Assembly: GCA_051878315.1 (NCBI GenBank)
Contig: JBJEJW010000005.1
Span: 1 to 29,600, forward strand
DNA: 29,600 bases
Source: W0P28-013 sp051878315
Lineage (GTDB): Bacteria; Bacteroidota; Bacteroidia; Bacteroidales; Paludibacteraceae
Reading direction: 5' to 3'
Positions 15,307 through 22,857 of the stretch are shown here, piece after piece; position 1 is the first letter of the stretch; the number at the start of each line of letters is the position of its first letter. A model generated the notes under the pieces. The model worked only from the letters and a program-made list of their open reading frames with translations, made no database searches and was not told the DNA's origin. The position numbers were made by a program, and so were the translations under genes.

Positions 15307-16113
15307 ATGACACAGAAAATCATTTTGGTTACCGGTGCGTCGTCGGGTTTGGGGCGCGCCATAGCACAGCAATTATCGTGCGCGGGACACATTGTTTTCG
15401 GCACCAGTCGGCATATTGGCGATACCGATTACTGCCAAATGTTGCAAATGGATGTAACGCAAAGTGCATCGGTAGCAGCCGGCGTTACACACATCATCGA
15501 CACTTGCGGGCGCATCGATGTGGTAATAAATAATGCAGGTATGGGCATCGGTGGTGCCGCCGAATTGGCCACCGACGACGAAATCAGATTGCAGATGCAA
15601 ACAAATTTCGGAGGAACGGTCAATGTATGTCGTTGCGTATTGCCGCACATGCGCCGACAGCACAGCGGACACATTATCAACATCAGTTCCATCGGCGGGC
15701 GATTCGGCATTCCGTATCAGGGTCTGTACAGCGCTTCGAAATTTGCCATCGAAGGTTACAGCGAAGCCTTGAGCCTCGAAATCGCGCAATTCGGCATCAA
15801 TGTAACGATAGTCGAACCCGGCGACTTTTGCACGGGATTCACCGCCGGCCGACACATCTCGACTGCCACATTGCATAACGACGATTATCGTCAATCATTT
15901 CAACGCGTTTTGAGAAACATCGAAAACGACGAGCAACACGGCGGTCAGCCGGTATATTTAGCACGCCGCATTACAAAAATCGTAGCCGCCAAACGCCCGA
16001 AACTGCGTTATGTCGTTACCCCAAACGTATTACAAAAAATCTCGGTGCTACTGTCGCATTGGATGTACGGCCGCCATTTTCAAGCGTTATTGCGCCGTTT
16101 CTATCGCGTGTAG
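15307..16113 (+). CDS. Short-chain dehydrogenase/reductase
   Basis: This 268-aa classical SDR has the Rossmann motif TGASSGLG near the N-terminus, NNAG (about residues 77-80), and the catalytic set of Ser in NISSIGG with Y141 and K145 in YSASK. The PG segment after strand 6 (VEPGDFCTGF) is typical. The C-terminal tail after residue 210 is basic and contains a hydrophobic stretch (VLQKISVLLSHWMYG), suggesting membrane association as in some lipid-acting SDRs. The substrate is unknown. It stands alone on the + strand, converging with the U32 gene. Confidence 0.88.
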   Translation: MTQKIILVTGASSGLGRAIAQQLSCAGHIVFGTSRHIGDTDYCQMLQMDVTQSASVAAGVTHIIDTCGRIDVVINNAGMGIGGAAELATDDEIRLQMQTNFGGTVNVCRCVLPHMRRQHSGHIINISSIGGRFGIPYQGLYSASKFAIEGYSEALSLEIAQFGINVTIVEPGDFCTGFTAGRHISTATLHNDDYRQSFQRVLRNIENDEQHGGQPVYLARRITKIVAAKRPKLRYVVTPNVLQKISVLLSHWMYGRHFQALLRRFYRV

Positions 16114-16118
16114 AGGAC

Positions 16119-16162
16119 GATAAGTTGCACAAAGCAAATATCAAGAAATTGCAATAGTTATC
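16119..16162. terminator. Possible hairpin between convergent genes
   Basis: GATAA-g-TTGC (16119-16128) can pair with GCAA-tag-TTATC (16151-16162) across the short gap between the SDR and U32 genes. There is no clear T-run on either strand, so intrinsic termination is uncertain. Confidence 0.25.
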
Positions 16163-17984
16163 ATCGGCATTTTGTGATAACCATTTCACAACGAGTGCAA
16201 TCGAAAGTCAGCAATAAATCGGCACTACCGCATTTCAATAGCAACGGTTCGTGTGGCGGATTTTGCGGTTTTTGCCTTGGACACCAGCCAAAACTATAAC
16301 GCAAACAATGTTTCGTGCGCATCAACTCGGCGCCATCGACAGGTACGGCCTCGAAAGCGCGTTGCACTACTCGCGCACCATGACGTGCATAAAAGGCGAC
16401 GGCCTTGTCGTTCGACACGTTCGCACGGTAATCGAGCACGGACTGCGGAAACGCATGGCTCGTTGCATGCCAAACGGTTGTACGCTTCGGGAAATTGGTT
16501 TGTCGCACCTCGACCAAATGCTGTACCAAAGCCCGACGCGCATCGGCTATCTGCGACATAGGCACAAACCACACGACAGACATATCAATTTGAAAATCAG
16601 ATAGTTCAAAATCCGTATCGCCTAATTTTGCAAACTGTGTACGAAACACTTCGCGAGCGCGTTCGCTATTATTCGCCGGCATCTTATCGATGGTCAGCAC
16701 ATGTGTTGCACGATTGCCGTCTTCGTCGCACGCCGTGCAAAGTAGGCCTTCGGTGTGGTCGGACACAGTAATGCGAACAGCGATTTTGCGTTCGGCCGTT
16801 TTGCCAGACAACAATTTTTCGAACGCCACATCTTGATTTCGATACAACATCGTGCCGATGTTCACACGTGGCATTTTCAGCGGAAACAACCGTCCCTGCT
16901 CCGCCCGATTAACGCGAAAACCAACTAATTCGCCCGATTCCCCAACGCCACAAAGCCCATCGCCATTAGCAATAGGGATTGTCGAATCGACACTTAAACA
17001 ATTACGCATCAACGATTTAACTTTACCAATTGGTTCGCCAAGCGATTTCGGCGTATCAAACGATGTGATGCTATCAGTGCGTTGTTGCAGAAAATAATCC
17101 GTCGCACCACGATAAAATGTCTTTTGCGGATTCGGTTCAAAAAAGAAACGCGTCGTACCTGACGAAGCCCGACAATCGGTGCGTCCTTCGAGTAACGCAT
17201 CAAGTTTGCGACGATAGTAAGCCGTGAGATTTTTGACGTACTTTTCGTCCTTCAGCCGACCTTCGATTTTGAACGACGACACGCCTGCCTCGATCAGTTC
17301 AGCCAAATGCGCCGAGGCATCAAAATCTTTGAGCGACAGCAAATGCTTGCCCTCAGCCAGCACACGGCCATCGGCATCGACCAACGTATAAGGCAGTCGG
17401 CACATCTGTGCGCACGCTCCACGATTGGCACTACGCTGTCGCAACGCTTCGCTCAGATAACACTGACCGCTGTACGAAACACACAATGCTCCATGCACAA
17501 AACACTCGAGCGCGACCGTCGTATTATCGGCAATATGACGAATCTGTCCCAACGACAATTCGCGTGCCAAAACAACCTGTTCGAAGCCGCACTGCTCCAA
17601 AAAACGCACTTTCTCGAGTGTTCGATTGTCGCACTGTGTGCTGGCATGCAGCGGGATAGGCGGTAAATCAAGTTCCGTCAAGCCCATGTCCTGCACAATC
17701 AGCGCATCAACCCCAATATTATACAACTCGTTGATTATCAGTCGTGCCTGTTCCAATTCGTCATCGGTCAGAATGGTATTCAAAGCCACATAGACCCGCG
17801 CATAAAAACGGTGGGCATAAGTCACCAAACGCGCAATCTCCGCCAACGAATTGCCGACCGCCTGCCGTGCGCCAAATTGCGGTGCACCGATATACACGGC
17901 ATCAGCACCATGGTTGACAGCGACGATACCAACATCGGCATTACGGGCCGGCGACAATAACTCTATTTTACGCCGAACTCTCAT
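16161..17984 (-). CDS. Peptidase U32-family protein (RlhA/TrhP-like RNA hydroxylation factor)
   Basis: This 607-aa U32-family protein has an N-terminal TIM-barrel-like region (KIELLSPARNADVGIVAVNHGADAVYIG in pieces). The family cysteine signature falls in ECFVHGALCVSYSGQCYLSE followed by SANRGACAQMCRLPY, which in RlhA and TrhP is linked to an iron-sulfur centre used for prephenate-dependent hydroxylation of rRNA or tRNA. A C-terminal extension with GDGLCGVGE resembles the domain found in RlhA, and the end carries more Cys (HCLRYSFGWCP and FDCTRCEMVI). Despite the name, true protease activity is doubtful. RlhA or TrhP cannot be distinguished here. The start overlaps the MmcQ/YjbR gene by 4 bases (ATGA), so the two are translationally linked. 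Confidence 0.85.
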   Translation of the reverse strand: MRVRRKIELLSPARNADVGIVAVNHGADAVYIGAPQFGARQAVGNSLAEIARLVTYAHRFYARVYVALNTILTDDELEQARLIINELYNIGVDALIVQDMGLTELDLPPIPLHASTQCDNRTLEKVRFLEQCGFEQVVLARELSLGQIRHIADNTTVALECFVHGALCVSYSGQCYLSEALRQRSANRGACAQMCRLPYTLVDADGRVLAEGKHLLSLKDFDASAHLAELIEAGVSSFKIEGRLKDEKYVKNLTAYYRRKLDALLEGRTDCRASSGTTRFFFEPNPQKTFYRGATDYFLQQRTDSITSFDTPKSLGEPIGKVKSLMRNCLSVDSTIPIANGDGLCGVGESGELVGFRVNRAEQGRLFPLKMPRVNIGTMLYRNQDVAFEKLLSGKTAERKIAVRITVSDHTEGLLCTACDEDGNRATHVLTIDKMPANNSERAREVFRTQFAKLGDTDFELSDFQIDMSVVWFVPMSQIADARRALVQHLVEVRQTNFPKRTTVWHATSHAFPQSVLDYRANVSNDKAVAFYARHGARVVQRAFEAVPVDGAELMRTKHCLRYSFGWCPRQKPQNPPHEPLLLKCGSADLLLTFDCTRCEMVITKCR

Positions 17985-18331
17985 AAAGGCAGCGTTTCGC
18001 GTACACGTTTCGGCAATTTATTGTACACCAAATAGTAGGATTTTTCGACCATTTCGCGCAAAACGGCGGTAGGCACATCGGCTTGCAAATAGACCGTATT
18101 CCAATGTTTTTTGTTCATGTGCCAACCGGCGATAACGCCCTCGTAGCGCTCGCGCAAGTCAAGTGCAGCATCGGGATCACATTTCAGATTCACGCAGTCG
18201 GGACGTTCCAAATCGACCAGCGCAAACATGTGTCCGCCCACACAGAAAACTAACGTTGTATCGTCAAACGGGAAACGCTCTTCGGCATAAGGTAACGATA
18301 TGCAAAACGTACGCAAATCCTCAATATTCAT
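17981..18331 (-). CDS. MmcQ/YjbR family protein
   Basis: This 116-aa protein has the YjbR fold, often described as a double-wing DNA-binding-like protein of unknown role. Family features are the early PYAEERFPFDDTTLVFCVGG segment, the middle VNLKCDPDAALDLRERY, and the late GWHMNKKHWNTVYL followed by a final helix (YYLVYNKLPKR). Length is typical. It overlaps the U32 gene and the S4-domain gene by 4 bases on each side, an arrangement that implies coupled translation. Function is not established for the family. Confidence 0.88.
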   Translation of the reverse strand: MNIEDLRTFCISLPYAEERFPFDDTTLVFCVGGHMFALVDLERPDCVNLKCDPDAALDLRERYEGVIAGWHMNKKHWNTVYLQADVPTAVLREMVEKSYYLVYNKLPKRVRETLPL

Positions 18332-18546
18332 AGTACGTTTATCACAAAATGATCGAACCGAATTGTGTCGCCGGAAACGATTTTAGCGCGTTTACGCCAT
18401 TCGGGCTGTCCGTTGCGCTGCACCAAACCGTCCGTTACAACTTGTTGCGCCACACTGCCCGACTCCACTACATTGACCGCTTTCAACAAGGCTATCAACG
18501 GGATAAAAGTTTCGCCATCGCGCAAATGGAAATCAATATTTTCCAT
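18328..18546 (-). CDS. Small S4-domain RNA-binding protein (YbcJ-like)
   Basis: This 72-aa protein consists almost only of an S4 RNA-binding domain. FIPLIALLKAVNVVESGSVAQ forms the first helices and VVTDGLVQRNGQPEWRKRAKI the RNA-binding loop, followed by the SGDTIRF strand. It resembles YbcJ and YaaA, small proteins thought to act near ribosomes or tRNAs. It starts 15 bases after the stop of wbpB and overlaps the MmcQ/YjbR gene by 4 bases. Pairing with a U32 RNA-hydroxylation factor makes an RNA-related role reasonable but unproven. Confidence 0.85.
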   Translation of the reverse strand: MENIDFHLRDGETFIPLIALLKAVNVVESGSVAQQVVTDGLVQRNGQPEWRKRAKIVSGDTIRFDHFVINVL

Positions 18547-18561
18547 TGATTATCAAAAAAA

Positions 18562-19527
18562 TTACCACCCGAAAGGATGTTTTGCCGCCGGCAGTTTGGC
18601 CAACGGATGATAGTCGCCAACCAAGCCTATAGGCTGTGCATTGCGAATGGCATGTACGATGTTAATGGACTCGCGCGCATCTTCGATGCCGAAGCCCTCG
18701 CCGGCTAAAATCCGTTTGTAACTTTCGGTGTGCAGTTCGGTAAAGCCTTGACTGAACTCAAATTCAGAGCCGTCGATGTTAATGGTGCGGTAAGTGCGTT
18801 TTTCGCCTTGCACGGCATTTTCGGGCAGATTATCGGCATTGATACTCAGGAAATAGCGCACACGGGCTTTTTCGAGTTCAAGATAACCGGCACAGCGGTC
18901 GTGCGCCATCACATGCACAATATTTTTGGACACTTTGCCGAAAACCCACTGCAACATATCGTAAAAATGCACGCCAATGTTCGTGGCAATGCCGCCACTC
19001 TTGTGTACATCGCCTTTCCAACTCGTGTAATACCAATTACCACGCGACGTGATATATGTCAAATCGACATCAAAGATTTTGTCCTTCGGTGCGGCATCGA
19101 CTTTTTGTTTCAACGCCACAATAGACGGATGCAGGCGCAGTTGCAAAATAGTGTTGATGCGATGGCCTGTTTCCTTTTCGATTTGCACCAATTGGTCGAT
19201 GTTCCACGGATTCAGCACCAATGGTTTTTCGCAGATAACATCGGCGCCAAGACGCAGACTGTAGCGCATGTGTGCATCATGCAAATAGTTGGGCGTACAA
19301 ATCGACACATAATCGATTCTTTTGTCTGTAGTCTTGATTTTCGAGCAATGGCGGTCAAAAATTTCAAATTCGGTAAAGAAATCGGCTTGCGGAAAATAAC
19401 TATCCATAATGCCGACACTATCGAACCTGTCGTAGGCCGCCACCAAACGGTTGCCCGTATCCTTGATGGCTCGCAAATGCCGTGGAGCAATATAGCCGGC
19501 CGCGCCAATCAATGCAAAATTTTTCAT
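18562..19527 (-). CDS. wbpB: WbpB/WlbA-like UDP-GlcNAcA 3-dehydrogenase
   Basis: This 321-aa Gfo/Idh/MocA oxidoreductase oxidises C3 of UDP-2-acetamido-2-deoxyglucuronate with NAD+. The N-terminus MKNFALIGAAGYIAPRH is the signature of WlbA/WbpB, with the Rossmann glycines in GAAGYI. K101 in VICEKPLVLNPWN and the His in TNIGVHFYDML are the catalytic residues conserved in the group. The ATG at 19527 is chosen over 19578 because it restores the family N-terminus. It lies 61 bases downstream of wbpD and 15 bases upstream of the S4 gene, so all are likely co-transcribed. The product would be the substrate of the WbpE-like enzyme at 695-1828. No wbpA (the 6-dehydrogenase that makes the substrate) is in the window. 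Confidence 0.9.
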   Translation of the reverse strand: MKNFALIGAAGYIAPRHLRAIKDTGNRLVAAYDRFDSVGIMDSYFPQADFFTEFEIFDRHCSKIKTTDKRIDYVSICTPNYLHDAHMRYSLRLGADVICEKPLVLNPWNIDQLVQIEKETGHRINTILQLRLHPSIVALKQKVDAAPKDKIFDVDLTYITSRGNWYYTSWKGDVHKSGGIATNIGVHFYDMLQWVFGKVSKNIVHVMAHDRCAGYLELEKARVRYFLSINADNLPENAVQGEKRTYRTINIDGSEFEFSQGFTELHTESYKRILAGEGFGIEDARESINIVHAIRNAQPIGLVGDYHPLAKLPAAKHPFGW

Positions 19528-19588
19528 AAAAAATAGTATGTTTTGGATTTTAAGTCTTACACTTTGGTCGCAATACAATCATCGGATA

Positions 19589-20167
19589 TTATCCATTCAG
19601 TTTGACGACCGTTCCCTCTTGCAACCGATAGTGTTCACCCGTGGCAGGACAGACGGCTTCCCCCTTGTCATCGAATTTGAGTTTTTCGCCGTAGGCACTC
19701 ACCCACCCGATTTGTCGCGCAGGATTGCCCACCATCAATGCGTAAGGTTTCACATCTTTGGTTACCACCGAACCGGCGCCAACCAAAGCATATTCACCAA
19801 TTTCGTGGCCACACACGATGGTAGCGTTTGCGCCAATACTTGCGCCGCGACGAATCAGTGTACGCCGATATTCGCTTTTACGCGACACATGGCTGCGCGG
19901 ATTGACAACATTCGTGAAGACCATCGACGGTCCAAGAAAAACATCATCTTCGCACACCACGCCCGTGTAAACGGACACATTGTTCTGTATCTTGACATTG
20001 CGTCCTAAACGCACATCGGGCGAAATAACCACATTTTGTCCGATATTGCACTCGTCGCCGATGGTGCAACCCGACATGATATGCGAAAAATGCCAAATTT
20101 TAGTACCTTTGCCAATGCTGCATCCCTCATCGACGTATGCCGATTCATGTTTGAAGTAGTCGTTCAT
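19589..20167 (-). CDS. wbpD: WbpD/WlbB-like N-acetyltransferase, left-handed beta-helix
   Basis: This 192-aa hexapeptide-repeat acyltransferase would acetylate the 3-amino group of UDP-2-acetamido-3-amino-2,3-dideoxyglucuronate with acetyl-CoA. The repeats begin at CSIGKGTKIWHFSHIMSGC and continue through SVYTGVVCEDDVFLGPS. The loop MVFTNVVNPRSHVSRKSEY and the end of the helix (VGAGSVVTKDVKPYALMVGNPARQIGWVS in pieces) match WbpD/WlbB, whose length is the same. A short C-terminal tail follows. It starts 10 bases after the stop of the collagen-like lipoprotein gene and precedes wbpB by 61 bases. Adjacency to wbpB strongly supports the substrate. Confidence 0.92.
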   Translation of the reverse strand: MNDYFKHESAYVDEGCSIGKGTKIWHFSHIMSGCTIGDECNIGQNVVISPDVRLGRNVKIQNNVSVYTGVVCEDDVFLGPSMVFTNVVNPRSHVSRKSEYRRTLIRRGASIGANATIVCGHEIGEYALVGAGSVVTKDVKPYALMVGNPARQIGWVSAYGEKLKFDDKGEAVCPATGEHYRLQEGTVVKLNG

Positions 20168-20177
20168 CGTCGAAACG

Positions 20178-20660
20178 CTACCACAAAAGCACTAAGCGGA
20201 ATAACATACTTTCGGGCGCCCATGTGGTATTGAGCTCATAATCGAAATCACTTTGGGTGAGGTACACACGCACGTTACCGATGCCATAATCATAGTCAAT
20301 GGTTTCGGTGTAGAACACCCACTTTGTTTCACTTCCCTCTGTTACTTCCACCTCTTTGTGCCGCACCGAAGGTAACAATTGCTGCGTGCGTTGTTCGGTA
20401 CCCGAATCATACTCTATGTAGCACTGTACCATTCCATAATCATAAATGAATTCAGTCAGTTCAGGCACATTAAAATCGGCGTAAAAATAATTATTATTAG
20501 CCGCGTTGGAATAATTCCAAGTATCGACCTTCAAATCAATAATTTTCCACGAGCCGACACCCGGATCACCTTTATCGCCTTTCGGCCCTTGGGGACCTTG
20601 CGGTCCTTCGCACGACACCAAAGCCAATGCCGCCACCAACAGTAAAATTGTCTTTTTCAT
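20178..20660 (-). CDS. Lipoprotein with a short collagen-like repeat
   Basis: This 160-aa secreted lipoprotein has a signal peptide MKKTILLLVAALALVSC ending in the lipidation Cys (residue 17). Immediately after comes a collagen-like Gly-X-Y run of six triplets (GPQGPQGPKGDKGDPGVG), then a domain rich in Tyr and Asp with alternating beta-like segments. Similar short Gly-X-Y tethers after the lipid anchor occur in other Bacteroidota lipoproteins, but the domain function is unknown to me. A good -7 box lies at 20740-20748. As the first gene of a tight - strand run ending in the U32 gene, it may share its promoter with wbpD and wbpB. Confidence 0.85.
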   Translation of the reverse strand: MKKTILLLVAALALVSCEGPQGPQGPKGDKGDPGVGSWKIIDLKVDTWNYSNAANNNYFYADFNVPELTEFIYDYGMVQCYIEYDSGTEQRTQQLLPSVRHKEVEVTEGSETKWVFYTETIDYDYGIGNVRVYLTQSDFDYELNTTWAPESMLFRLVLLW

Positions 20661-20739
20661 TGTCTTTCTATTTTTAGTTATTCATTATCAACACTTTACG
20701 AATATATCAATCTACAACAAGAAACATACTATCGTGTTT

Positions 20740-20748
20740 GCAAAGATA
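20740..20748 (-). promoter_or_regulatory. -7 promoter box for the lipoprotein-wbpD-wbpB run
   Basis: The - strand reads TATCTTTGC, a perfect consensus match. Initiation near 20733 gives a leader of about 70 nt. It may drive the whole - strand run down to 16161. Confidence 0.6.
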
Positions 20749-20815
20749 CAATATTTTCTATGCCAAACCAATTTTCGAGCCATTTTTTTATAAAGTTTCT
20801 GCGTTTTCTGCATCC

Positions 20816-20974
20816 CTATTTCACTATCGCCTCCTTGATACAGTCCACGATGTAGCGAATGTCATCGTCCGTCACATAGGGACCCGCGGGCAGGCACATG
20901 CCCACCTTGAAGATACTCTCGCTCACGCCGTTCACATACGCAGGTGCATTGCGATAGACAGGTTGCTTGTGCAT
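20816..20974 (-). pseudogene. C-terminal remnant of a second DegT-family aminotransferase
   Basis: A 52-codon frame (starting MHKQPVYRNAPAYVNGVSE and ending YIVDCIKEAIVK) corresponds to the last part of a DegT-family sugar aminotransferase: the HKQPVY segment, the LPAGPYVTDDDIRYIVD end region and the final helix. The PLP domain is absent, so it cannot be active. It lies 15 bases after the initiating sugar-transferase gene. In related loci an aminotransferase often follows that gene, so this is probably the leftover end of a deleted or exchanged gene. The rest of the gap down to 20749 shows no gene. Confidence 0.75.
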
Positions 20975-20989
20975 ATTTTGTCCACTTAC

Positions 20990-21580
20990 TTACTCGCGTA
21001 TTATCACCCAGAAAGTTTGGAAGATCAGTTTGATGTCGTACCAAAAACTTTGCTTCTCTACATATTCCAAGTAGAGCCGCAATTTCTCCTGCATGATAAC
21101 TTCTATGTAATACTTTTCCGGATCTTCTGCTTTCTCTAATAGTTCATTCTCATTGCGGAACTTAATGCTTGCAGGGTCAGTAATCCCCGGGCGAACGTCA
21201 AGCACATGCAACTGTTCCTCTGTCCAATAATCCACATAGTGTCTTACTTCCGGTCGGGGTCCCACCAAACTCATATCGCCAATAAACACGTTTATCAACT
21301 GTGGCAGTTCATCAATCTTAAACTTGCGGAGGAAATAGCCTGAGCGCGTTACGCGAGGGTCGCGTCCTCCGATTGTAACAAGGCTGCCTTTGTCAGAGCC
21401 CACACGCATGGAACGGAACTTGAAAATACGAAAATCTTTGTTGTAACGTCCAACACGCACTTGACGATAAAAGACGGGACCCGGGGAGTCTAACCTTATC
21501 CAGATAGCCACCAAAAGGAACAAGGGAGACAATAGCAGTAATCCTACTCCACTGGCCAAAATATCAAAAAATCGCTTCAT
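20990..21580 (-). CDS. Initiating sugar-phosphate transferase (WcfS/PglC-like)
   Basis: This 196-aa monotopic phosphoglycosyl transferase moves a sugar 1-phosphate from a UDP-sugar to undecaprenyl phosphate in the inner membrane, the first step of polysaccharide assembly. An N-terminal re-entrant membrane helix (about 5-28) is followed by FYRQVRVG, FKFRSMRVGSD and the catalytic Asp-Glu pair D90-E91 in KIDELPQLINV, then GDMSLVGPRPEV. It has only the catalytic core, as in PglC and WcfS, and lacks the extra helices of WcaJ. It starts 9 bases after the WcfR-like aminotransferase gene. That pairing matches wcfR-wcfS of Bacteroides capsule loci, suggesting a 4-amino-trideoxy sugar as first residue, by inference. 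Confidence 0.92.
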   Translation of the reverse strand: MKRFFDILASGVGLLLLSPLFLLVAIWIRLDSPGPVFYRQVRVGRYNKDFRIFKFRSMRVGSDKGSLVTIGGRDPRVTRSGYFLRKFKIDELPQLINVFIGDMSLVGPRPEVRHYVDYWTEEQLHVLDVRPGITDPASIKFRNENELLEKAEDPEKYYIEVIMQEKLRLYLEYVEKQSFWYDIKLIFQTFWVIIRE

Positions 21581-21589
21581 CTTATGACA

Positions 21590-22798
21590 CTATCCGGCAG
21601 ACACAATCTCCACAAAATTGTCAATCACATACTGTACCTCTTCGCCCGTCAAGCAAGTATGAAGCGGCAAGGTAATCTCATTCGAAAAACGCGCATACGC
21701 ATTCGGATAGTCAGCGATATCAAACCCTAAGTTTTTGTATGCCGTCATCATCGGAAGGGGCTTGTAATGTACATTCGTTGCGATGCCCTGCTCCGCCATT
21801 TTGACAATAATTTCTTGTCTGCGTTCTGTATCGGCATTGGGGATACGGGTGATATAGAGGTGTCCGGAAGACCGATGTTGCCCGTTATAATGGTCAAGCA
21901 CCTCAATGCCTAACGGGCGAAAAGCCTCGTCATACCTGCGGATGATCTCCTTACGCCGCTCAAGCAACGCAGGATAGCGTTTCAGTTGCACCAACCCGAG
22001 AGCTGCCATAATGTCAGTCATATTACATTTGTACCACGGCCCGACAATATCATACTCCCAAGCCCCTAACTTGGTTTTTGCCAACGCATCTTTGGATTGT
22101 CCGTGCAGCGAATAGAGTTGCGCCATGTGGTATAGTTCTTCCTCGTCTATTCCAGGAATGGGTCTCCACGTGAGTGCTCCTCCTTCAGCAGTAGTCAGAT
22201 TCTTCACAGCATGAAAGGAAAAAGAAGTAAAATCCGCTATTGAGCCCACCATCTTCCCATGATACAAAGCCCCGAAAGCATGCGCTGCATCCGCACAAAC
22301 AGCCACACGACCCATGGCACGCTGAATATCATTGTTGGGTTGGAACAGGGATTTTTTGCGTTCTGCAATGGCAAGAATGCGGTCGTAATCACATGGTATT
22401 CCAGCAAGGTCCACCGGTATGATTGCTTTAGTTGCAGGTGTGATTGCTTTCTCCAAAGCCTCATAGTCCATTTCCAACGAGTCTGCCTGTACATCAATCA
22501 TCACCAACTTGGCTCCTACATGGCAAACAACCGATGCGGAAGCCGTATATGTATAAGCTGGTACGATAACTTCATCGCCGGCTCCTATGCCCAATAATCG
22601 CAACGCCATCTCTGCACAAGCAGTCTGGGAATTAAGACATACAGCCTTATTCACCCCCACATAGGAGACTATCTGCCGCTCAAATTCTTTGGTTCTCGGA
22701 CCGGTTGTAATCCATCCACTCAAAATAGCATCCGCCACCTCTTTCACCTCCGCCTCCGTCATATCCGGCGGAGAAAACGGAATATTAAAACGCTTCAT
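21590..22798 (-). CDS. WcfR-like DegT-family sugar-nucleotide aminotransferase
   Basis: This 402-aa PLP aminotransferase of the DegT family has K199 in FSFHAVKNLTTAEGG as the Schiff-base lysine and ADAAHAFGA as the preceding cofactor-binding motif. The opening IPFSPPDMTEAEVKE with SGWITTGPRTKEFE is typical of enzymes that aminate C4 of UDP-4-keto-6-deoxy sugars (WcfR, PglE, ArnB group). An insertion around residues 150-165 is seen in the Bacteroides WcfR type. It is followed after 9 bases by the initiating transferase gene, so it probably makes that enzyme's sugar substrate. The 4,6-dehydratase that would supply it is not in this window. The exact sugar is not proven. Confidence 0.88.
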   Translation of the reverse strand: MKRFNIPFSPPDMTEAEVKEVADAILSGWITTGPRTKEFERQIVSYVGVNKAVCLNSQTACAEMALRLLGIGAGDEVIVPAYTYTASASVVCHVGAKLVMIDVQADSLEMDYEALEKAITPATKAIIPVDLAGIPCDYDRILAIAERKKSLFQPNNDIQRAMGRVAVCADAAHAFGALYHGKMVGSIADFTSFSFHAVKNLTTAEGGALTWRPIPGIDEEELYHMAQLYSLHGQSKDALAKTKLGAWEYDIVGPWYKCNMTDIMAALGLVQLKRYPALLERRKEIIRRYDEAFRPLGIEVLDHYNGQHRSSGHLYITRIPNADTERRQEIIVKMAEQGIATNVHYKPLPMMTAYKNLGFDIADYPNAYARFSNEITLPLHTCLTGEEVQYVIDNFVEIVSAG

Positions 22799-22857
22799 AA
22801 TATACTATCGTTAATAACTTCTAATCAATATCTTTGATAAATTGCATATATGTTCCT

